Shown here one piece after another: positions 15,850 through 19,794 of a stretch of DNA of 19,794 bases. The stretch's first letter is position 1. Each line of letters opens with the position of its first letter. A program made the translations under genes and the position numbers. Origin of the DNA: Phil1 sp964612925 (GTDB lineage: Bacteria; Bacillota; Clostridia; Christensenellales; CAG-138); NCBI GenBank assembly GCA_964612925.1, contig CAZTFU010000030.1, positions 1 through 19,794 of the forward strand. The letters run 5' to 3'. Below the pieces are notes generated by a model. The model saw nothing but the letters and a program-made list of their open reading frames with translations, was not told the origin of the DNA and ran no database searches.

Positions 15850-15880
15850 AAGCGGATGCATCATAACGGTGCATCCGCTT
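15850..15880 (+). terminator. Terminator of the importer-nuclease operon
   Basis: An 11-bp perfect stem, AAGCGGATGCA (15850-15860) and TGCATCCGCTT (15870-15880), with a 9-base loop, lies 33 bases after the last stop. The following T run is short (TTTAAT), so termination may be partial. Confidence 0.7.
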
Positions 15881-15966
15881 TAATATGCCCTTGGGCTGAA
15901 TGTGGCATTCTTGTTGTCCCCTCTGTGCGGTTTTGTACCGCAAGGGCGTGGTATCGCGATTTAACG

Positions 15967-16093
15967 CCCTATCAGTCACGGCTTGCGCATTGCATGGGTG
16001 TAACGGTAATTCTCATGCCCTCTCAGTCACGGCTTACGCCGTGCCGGCTCCGCGCAAGGCATACCCTAAAGGGCACCTTTGCACAAGGGAGGC
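15967..16093 (+). repeat. Palindromic repeat family, copies on the plus strand (one partial, one full)
   Basis: A partial copy, CCCTATCAGTCACGGCTTGC (15968-15987), is followed by a full copy from 16018 that starts CCCTCTCAGTCACGGCTTAC, contains the small palindrome GCCGTGCC and a GGCATACCCTAAAGGGCACC block, and ends in AAGGGAGGC near 16093. The same block order occurs in the minus-strand copy at 17151-17216. Confidence 0.7.
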
Positions 16094-16130
16094 TTTTTCT
16101 CCCTACTGTCTGCCTTCCCGCAAAAGAAAC

Positions 16131-16288
16131 TGCGGCGGAGCCGCTGTGCAGGCGGTGGAGGTTATGCCCTACAGTAAGAGATAATTGCTGTGGTAACTCG
16201 GCTATGCTATTCCCGACTTACTTCGTTTATCCGCGCCGGCGTGCGAGGGTAGGATGGGAGGGGTTCAGGGAGTTCGGAGTCAAACGCC
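16131..16288 (+). repeat. Left arm of a ~160-bp imperfect inverted repeat
   Basis: It pairs with 16776-16935 read on the other strand. Shared blocks in order: TGCGGCGGAGCCGCTGTGC, TTATGCCCTACAG, TTAC.TCGTTT..CCGCG, GCGTGCGAGGGTAGG.TGGG, and AGTTCGGAG..AACGCC. The two arms enclose 487 bases. Confidence 0.8.
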
Positions 16289-16317
16289 ATGTCAGCGTGC
16301 CACCCTCCCAAAGCCCC

Positions 16318-16400
16318 TGCGGCGGAGCCGCTGTGCAAGCGGTAGAAGTTATGCCCTACAGCAAGAACAAACCACTGCACAAACTTAACTTGGCTGTCCC
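16318..16400 (+). repeat. Partial third copy of the inverted-repeat arm
   Basis: It begins TGCGGCGGAGCCGCTGTGC and continues TTATGCCCTACAGC, then AAGAA..AC.GC.CAAACTTA, matching the first half of the arm at 16935-16855 better than the left arm does. It lies in the same orientation as the left arm. Confidence 0.7.
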
Positions 16401-16453
16401 TGCCTTGTGTCGTTTTGCCCCGCGCTTAGCGGGATAAGGAGGGGATGTGGGAG

Positions 16454-16502
16454 TTGTTAGAGGGTTGAAGGGGAGGATATCCTCCCCTTAATCCTCTAAC
16501 AA
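16454..16502. repeat. Strong 49-bp palindrome
   Basis: The outer stem TTGTTAGAGG (16454-16463) pairs with CCTCTAACAA (16493-16502). A small internal loop follows, then an inner stem AAGGGGAGGAT (16468-16478) that is self-complementary through 16489. There is no T run next to it. It lies midway between the two ~160-bp arms. Confidence 0.8.
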
Positions 16503-16662
16503 AGAAAAGCCAAAAGGAGTTCGTAGTATATAAGCAATTGCGGCGTTAGCCGATGTAGAAAACAATCTTATAACACTACAAACCCATCTTTCCTGCCTGC
16601 GCCTTGTGGCGCATAAACTTATGTATAATGAGCTTGTTTTGCTCTTTTTGCAGGGCGGGCTG

Positions 16663-16686
16663 AAGGGAGGGAAGTCTCCCTCCCTT
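16663..16686. repeat. 10-bp hairpin with 4-base loop
   Basis: AAGGGAGGGA (16663-16672) and TCCCTCCCTT (16677-16686) enclose AGTC. It is the second hairpin inside the region bounded by the ~160-bp arms and has no associated gene. Confidence 0.75.
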
Positions 16687-16775
16687 TCCGCTTGGAACAT
16701 GGTCGCCTTGCTCATTGCCATTCGCAATTCTCCCTGTTCCTGCGTGTTCTCCGCCTCACTTCATCCTGCACTGCA

Positions 16776-16935
16776 GGCGTTCGGCTCCGAACTCCCCTGC
16801 ACCCCCTCCCAACCTACCCTCGCACGCTGACGCGGGCAAACGAGGTAAGGTTGATTTAGCTAAACTGAGTTTGTGCGGCAGTTTCTTCCCGCTGTAGGGC
16901 ATAATCTCCGCCACCCGCACAGCGGCTCCGCCGCA
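16776..16935 (-). repeat. Right arm of the ~160-bp imperfect inverted repeat
   Basis: The reverse-complement match of 16131-16288; see that entry for the shared blocks. The match includes the exact 19-base TGCGGCGGAGCCGCTGTGC. Confidence 0.8.
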
Positions 16936-16982
16936 GAGGCTTTTGGAGGGATTCCAACTGACCGAACGAGCCTTTGCGGCTT

Positions 16983-17040
16983 GGCTCTCCTTTCGGGAGA
17001 GCTATCTGCGTAGCTGTAAGCGTAGCAGACTGAGAGGGCA
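16983..17040 (-). repeat. Palindromic repeat family, minus-strand copy
   Basis: On the minus strand it reads GCCCTCTCAGTC, a variable stem-loop (TGCTACGC..GCGTAGC type), then GCTCTCCCGAAAGGAGAGCCA. The ends match the plus-strand copy that begins 25 bases further on, so the two are head to head. Confidence 0.7.
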
Positions 17041-17065
17041 CGAGACTATGCGTTGCGTCTTTATA

Positions 17066-17115
17066 CCCTCTCAGTCACGGCTTGCGCCGTGCCAGCTCCC
17101 CCAAAGGGGGAGCCA
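17066..17115 (+). repeat. Palindromic repeat family, most regular plus-strand copy
   Basis: CCCTCTCAGTC, then ACGGCTTGCGCCGT (imperfect hairpin), then GCCAGCTCCCCCAAAGGGGG and AGCCA. The second hairpin GCTCCCCC/GGGGGAGC is perfect. This is the clearest copy to use as a query. Confidence 0.75.
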
Positions 17116-17150
17116 AGGGAAATAGCTCGCTTGTACAGAACAAAAAGCTT

Positions 17151-17216
17151 GCCTCCCCCTATGGGATGCCCTTTAGGGTATGCCTCGTGCTGAGTTGCGC
17201 AGGTGACTGAGAGGGC
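17151..17216 (-). repeat. Palindromic repeat family, minus-strand copy with GGCATACCC block
   Basis: On the minus strand it starts GCCCTCTCAGTCAC, contains GAGGCATACCCTAAAGGGCA and ends GGGGGAGGC. It is the same variant as the copy starting at 16018. Confidence 0.7.
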
Positions 17217-17267
17217 GCGGGAGTTACCGCCACACTCACGCATGGCGCAAGCAGAACAAGAGGGCAT

Positions 17268-17407
17268 GCTCGGCGCAAGCCGTGACTGAAAGGGAGAAGA
17301 AGTGAGAATTATTGCCGCGCCCCGGCACGGCGCAAGCCGCCCGAGAGGGAGAGGGCGTGAGAATTATTGCCGCACTCCTGCACGGCACAAACCTTGACCG
17401 AGAGAGA
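17268..17407 (-). repeat. Decayed tandem units related to the palindromic repeat
   Basis: Units with the order GTGAGAATTATTGCCGC, a CACGGC-type palindrome, then a GAGAGGGAGAGGG-like tail repeat with a 55-bp step (17302 and 17357). A further degenerate unit precedes them from about 17221. Read on the minus strand they match the sequence around 16003-16047, including TAATTCTCA.GCCCTCTC. Confidence 0.6.
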
Positions 17408-17497
17408 TGTTCTCCCTGACAATCCCTCATAAGCTCAGTGCAGCTCACTGCCAAAAGCTCGCCTATTTAACTTAACACCATAAATTTACCCTGCTCA

Positions 17498-17526
17498 TTG
17501 ACACAATGCTCCCTTTGTGCTAAGCT
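17498..17526 (+). promoter_or_regulatory. Promoter of the MarR-MATE operon
   Basis: TTGACA (17498-17503), a 17-base spacer, and TAAGCT (17521-17526) with a TG extension at 17518-17519. The -35 lies inside a CATTG-ACA-CAATG inverted repeat (17496-17508). The predicted start, near 17533, falls within the palindrome at 17531-17542. Confidence 0.6.
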
Positions 17527-17530
17527 ACAA

Positions 17531-17542
17531 TACGAATTCGTA
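17531..17542. promoter_or_regulatory. Candidate MarR operator
   Basis: TACGAATTCGTA is a 12-bp perfect palindrome located at the predicted transcription start and 24 bases before the MarR gene. MarR dimers bind such sites in their own promoters, so autorepression is the natural reading; it is inferred from position and symmetry only. Confidence 0.5.
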
Positions 17543-17566
17543 CATTGATTTCACGGAGCAAAGTCT

Positions 17567-18019
17567 ATGAACAGATTTGCATTTTTTCGCAGCCTTGGCG
17601 AAGCCGTGTACAGGATCGACGGCGCGTATTCCGTCTTTTCAAAAAACGCGGGCATAAAGCCGAATATGCTGTGGCTTTTAAGCGCGCTCAACGACGGGCA
17701 AAAGCACACGCAATGCCAAATATGCTGGGACTGGAATTTCCCCAAAACAACCGTTAATACGCTTATAAAGGAGCTGGAACGGCTGAACTATGTCTCACTG
17801 TCTCCCGTTCCGGGGTCAAAAAGGGAGCTGTATGCCGAGCTTACCGATGAGGGTAAAGCCTATGCCGAACGGGTGCTTGCCCCCGTTTATGCCGCGGAGG
17901 AACAACTTTACAACAGCTATTTTGCCGACCGCACAACGGACTTTGTGGAAGAACTCAATCAGTTTTCCGCCGCAATGAAGCTTGCTTTCACCTGCGGCGA
18001 AGGAAAGGCGGATGAATAA
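17567..18019 (+). CDS. MarR-family transcriptional regulator
   Basis: A 150-residue winged-helix protein of usual MarR length. An N-terminal helical part (1-30) is followed by the wHTH: PNMLWLLSALNDGQKHTQCQ (about 32-51), the recognition helix region FPKTTVNTLIKELERLNYV (about 58-76) and the wing SPVPGSKRELYAELTDEGK (about 78-96). The C-terminal helices (97-140) would form the dimer. GGAG nine bases upstream sets the start. It is followed after two bases by a MATE exporter gene, a common pair in which the regulator represses the pump until a ligand binds. The ligand is unknown. Confidence 0.9.
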   Translation: MNRFAFFRSLGEAVYRIDGAYSVFSKNAGIKPNMLWLLSALNDGQKHTQCQICWDWNFPKTTVNTLIKELERLNYVSLSPVPGSKRELYAELTDEGKAYAERVLAPVYAAEEQLYNSYFADRTTDFVEELNQFSAAMKLAFTCGEGKADE

Positions 18020-18021
18020 GC

Positions 18022-19359
18022 ATGAAAAAACATGATTGGGCGGAGCTACGCCCACAGATAAAAGAGGTTTGGCGGCTTAGCCTGCCCGCAATACTCACCC
18101 AGATAACAACAATTGTTATGCAGTATATCGACTCCGCAATGGTGGGTGCGCTCGGTGCAAACGCAAGCGCGGCCATCGGCCTTGTTTCAACAAGCACATG
18201 GTTCCTCGGCGGCCTTACATATGCAATATCGGCAGGCTTTTCCGTGCAGGTCGCGCACCACATAGGCGGCGAACGCGATGCCGATGCGCGTACCGTTATG
18301 CGCCATGGGCTCGTGGTTGGGCTTATAATATCGGGCCTACTGTGCCTTTTTGGTGTGGCGATAAGCGGATCGCTTCCTGCTTGGCTTGGCGGCGATGAGT
18401 CCATTCGTGCGGATGCAAGCGCGTATTTCCTTGTTTATGCGCTTATGCTGCCATTCTCTCAGCTTGATTCGCTTACATCGTCATTCCTTCAGTGCAAGGG
18501 TGATATGATAACACCAAGCATTCTCAATGCCGCAATGTGCCTGCTTGACATTGTATTCAATGCGATATTCATACCAAAATACGGCGTACTCGGCGCAAGC
18601 ATAGGCACAACGCTTGCATGCGCCGTGGTAAGCCTTGTAATGGCATGGCGCTGCTGCTTGTGCGATGAAAGGCTTCGCCTCAACCGCCGCGAGAAGAGCG
18701 GTTTTGATAAGCAAATAATAAAAAAGGCCATATCCATAGGCACTCCTCTTGCCGTGCAGGAAATGGCGATGAATGCGGCAATGGTTGTCGCAACGATAAT
18801 AATTGCACCGCTCGGCGCGGTTGCAATAGCCGCAAATTCATTTGCTGTCACCGCCGAAAGCCTGTGCTATATGCCGGGCTACGGCATCGGCTCCGCAGCG
18901 ACAACGCTTGTGGGCCGCAGCTTCGGCGCGGGCGAGGAACGCCTTGCCAAACGGTACGGCAACATATGTATAGCCATGGGCGCGGCCATTATGGGTGCGG
19001 CGGGTATATTGATGATGTTTATCTGCCCCCTGCTTTTCACCATGCTCACGCCCGATGCCGCCGTGCGCGAGCTTGCGGCCCGCGTGCTTCGGCTTGAGCT
19101 TATAGCGGAACCGCTCTTTGGCGTTTCGATAGTGGCCGCGGGCGCCCTTCGCGGCGTGGGTGACACGCTTGTGCCCAGCCTTATGAACCTTGCCAGCATA
19201 TGGATAGTCCGCATAGGGCTTGCGCTTCTGCTTGTCGAGCCCCTCGGTCTTATGGGCATGTGGATAGCAATGGCGGTAGAGCTCTGCGTGCGCGGCACTC
19301 TCATGCTCATCAGGCAAAAGCGCTCCACATATTACTCACTATGCACCAAGGGCGCATAG
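18022..19359 (+). CDS. MATE family multidrug efflux transporter
   Basis: A 445-residue inner-membrane protein of normal MATE length with about 12 hydrophobic segments in two homologous halves. Family phrases: SLPAILTQITTIVMQYIDSA with MVGALG (about 17-43), the second-half counterpart SIGTPLAVQEMAMNAAMVVA (about 239-258), and GIGSAATTLVGRSFGAGEE (about 291-309), which mirrors the first-half SAGFSVQVAHHIGGERDAD. Members export cationic drugs and metabolites by sodium or proton antiport. The start codon is two bases after the MarR stop and the Shine-Dalgarno lies inside the MarR coding end (AAGGCGG), so the two are probably translated together. Confidence 0.93.
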   Translation: MKKHDWAELRPQIKEVWRLSLPAILTQITTIVMQYIDSAMVGALGANASAAIGLVSTSTWFLGGLTYAISAGFSVQVAHHIGGERDADARTVMRHGLVVGLIISGLLCLFGVAISGSLPAWLGGDESIRADASAYFLVYALMLPFSQLDSLTSSFLQCKGDMITPSILNAAMCLLDIVFNAIFIPKYGVLGASIGTTLACAVVSLVMAWRCCLCDERLRLNRREKSGFDKQIIKKAISIGTPLAVQEMAMNAAMVVATIIIAPLGAVAIAANSFAVTAESLCYMPGYGIGSAATTLVGRSFGAGEERLAKRYGNICIAMGAAIMGAAGILMMFICPLLFTMLTPDAAVRELAARVLRLELIAEPLFGVSIVAAGALRGVGDTLVPSLMNLASIWIVRIGLALLLVEPLGLMGMWIAMAVELCVRGTLMLIRQKRSTYYSLCTKGA

Positions 19360-19387
19360 GCTCACCCGACCGACATACATCCAATCC

Positions 19388-19425
19388 CACGCACGGCATT
19401 GGCACTTCCGCCCTCACCGTGCGTG
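19388..19425 (+). terminator. Candidate terminator after the MATE gene
   Basis: CACGCACGG (19388-19396) and CCGTGCGTG (19417-19425) form a perfect 9-bp stem with a 20-base loop, followed by AGTTTTGG. The loop is long and the T run short, so this is a modest call. Confidence 0.4.
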
Positions 19426-19500
19426 AGTTTTGGGGTAGATGGTTTGAGCCATAGGAAAAAGCACAAGCAAGCTGTTGCGGGCAAAGTCATAGTGTCTTGC

Positions 19501-19536
19501 GCTTAGCACAAACATTGCTCTTTTTAGGTGCTAAGC
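19501..19536. repeat. 9-bp inverted repeat in the right intergenic region
   Basis: GCTTAGCAC (19501-19509) and GTGCTAAGC (19528-19536) flank an 18-base loop containing TTGCTCTTTTTAG. The rest of 19360-19671 holds no gene that I can see; another small stem, AAGATAT/ATATCTT, lies at 19583-19602. Confidence 0.5.
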
Positions 19537-19671
19537 AGTTTTGCGGCAGAGGTTTTGTGCCGTGACGAAGAAAAAGCGCAGTAAGATATCGGGGCATATC
19601 TTCGGGCATTTTTCTAAAGTCAGGGTGCAGGAAGCATCCGCTAAACTGTATGTTTCCCGTCTCAGATGGCC

Positions 19672-19794
19672 TTAATGTGCATGCTTTTTTATCTCCCTCT
19701 CAAGCACGTCGGCAAAGCGTTGTATCGGCTCAGCAAGCGTTTCCGCAAGGTCGAGGGTAGAGGTGTTGTTTATGTAGTCAAGCGGGCTTTTGCG
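19672..19794 (-). CDS. 3' end of the unidentified repeated gene (right copy, partial)
   Basis: On the minus strand, 40 codons and a TAA stop. The product ends in EIKKHAH where the left copy ends in EIKKYAP. It is the same length to the base as the left copy (123 bp inside the window), without gaps, and differs by nine bases, all beyond the first 55. The family is not recognised. Because both copies point into the window, their upstream parts lie outside it on either side. Confidence 0.6.
   Translation of the reverse strand, partial: RKSPLDYINNTSTLDLAETLAEPIQRFADVLEREIKKHAH
19740..19794 (-). repeat. Right arm of exact 55-bp terminal inverted repeat
   Basis: Reverse complement of bases 1-55 without a mismatch, ending exactly at the last base of the window. 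Confidence 0.9.

Larger units (their letters stand above)
15890..17460. other. Repeat-rich intergenic region without a credible gene
   Basis: About 1.6 kb. Open frames occur on both strands but they run through palindromic repeats, lack ribosome binding sites and show no family sequence. I see no tRNA, CRISPR array or recognisable transposase remnant. The content is listed in the repeat entries below. Confidence 0.75.

Noticed and set aside
15856..16437. 193-codon open frame in the repeat region
   Set aside because: It runs through two palindromic repeat copies and one inverted-repeat arm, has no ribosome binding site, and its product is rich in Pro, Arg and Cys with no family sequence.
17200..17410. 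Possible CRISPR array
   Set aside because: The repeats are degenerate, unequal in length, palindromic in their middle and also found in the opposite orientation elsewhere; there are no constant repeats with unique spacers and no cas genes.
17460..17566. tRNA or small RNA gene before the MarR gene
   Set aside because: No cloverleaf arms or CCA-type end; the stretch is explained by the promoter and operator.
1..19794. Whole window as a composite transposon or phage bounded by terminal inverted repeats
   Set aside because: The content is housekeeping (ileS, repair nuclease) and metabolic genes, with no integrase, transposase or phage gene. The end repeats are coding sequence of a duplicated gene and are better explained by an assembly break.

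Overview
The window looks like a chromosomal contig from an uncultured Clostridia-type Firmicute, probably of gut or rumen origin. Evidence: a T-box leader in front of ileS, the long (type 2-like) isoleucyl-tRNA synthetase, strong AGGAGG-type ribosome binding sites, sigma-A promoters, lipobox lipoproteins, a MalK-type ABC importer, and palindromic intergenic repeats of a style I associate with gut Clostridia genomes. The taxonomic call is inference. AUA is the favoured isoleucine codon in several genes here. The window starts and ends inside two near-identical copies of the same unidentified gene, pointing inward. The first and last 55 bases are an exact inverted repeat, which suggests the contig was cut where an assembler met a repeat.

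Layout, left to right. 1-123: 3' end of the repeated gene. 163-669 (-): flavin reductase family protein. 749-1027: promoter and T-box riboswitch; 1056-4184 (+): ileS, ending in a strong hairpin shared with the convergent lipoprotein gene 4294-5658 (-). 5835-6677 (+): stand-alone 5'-3' exonuclease of the Pol I N-terminal family, overlapping tail to tail with a HAD phosphatase (6670-7485, -). 7703-8461 (+): RDD membrane protein.

8519-15816 (+) is a tightly spaced run of six genes: MalK-like ATPase, two MalF/MalG-type permeases, a solute-binding lipoprotein, a lipoprotein with a staphylococcal-nuclease domain whose catalytic residues are all present plus OB-like segments, and a lipoprotein with an Ig-like segment and three tandem OB-like repeats. 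I read this as a surface system that binds extracellular nucleic acid, cuts it and imports the products through a sugar-type ABC importer. Codon use supports high expression of the solute-binding protein and the OB-repeat protein relative to the permease and the nuclease. This is the most interesting part of the window. The substrate is unproven.

15890-17460 is about 1.6 kb without a credible gene. It is packed with palindromic repeats: at least four copies of one element family in both orientations, a pair of about 160-bp imperfect inverted arms, two strong hairpins and a decayed 55-bp tandem repeat. 17567-19359 (+) is a MarR regulator and MATE efflux pair with a 12-bp perfect palindrome at the predicted transcription start. 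19360-19671 holds only hairpins. 19672-19794 (-) is the second copy of the repeated gene's 3' end.
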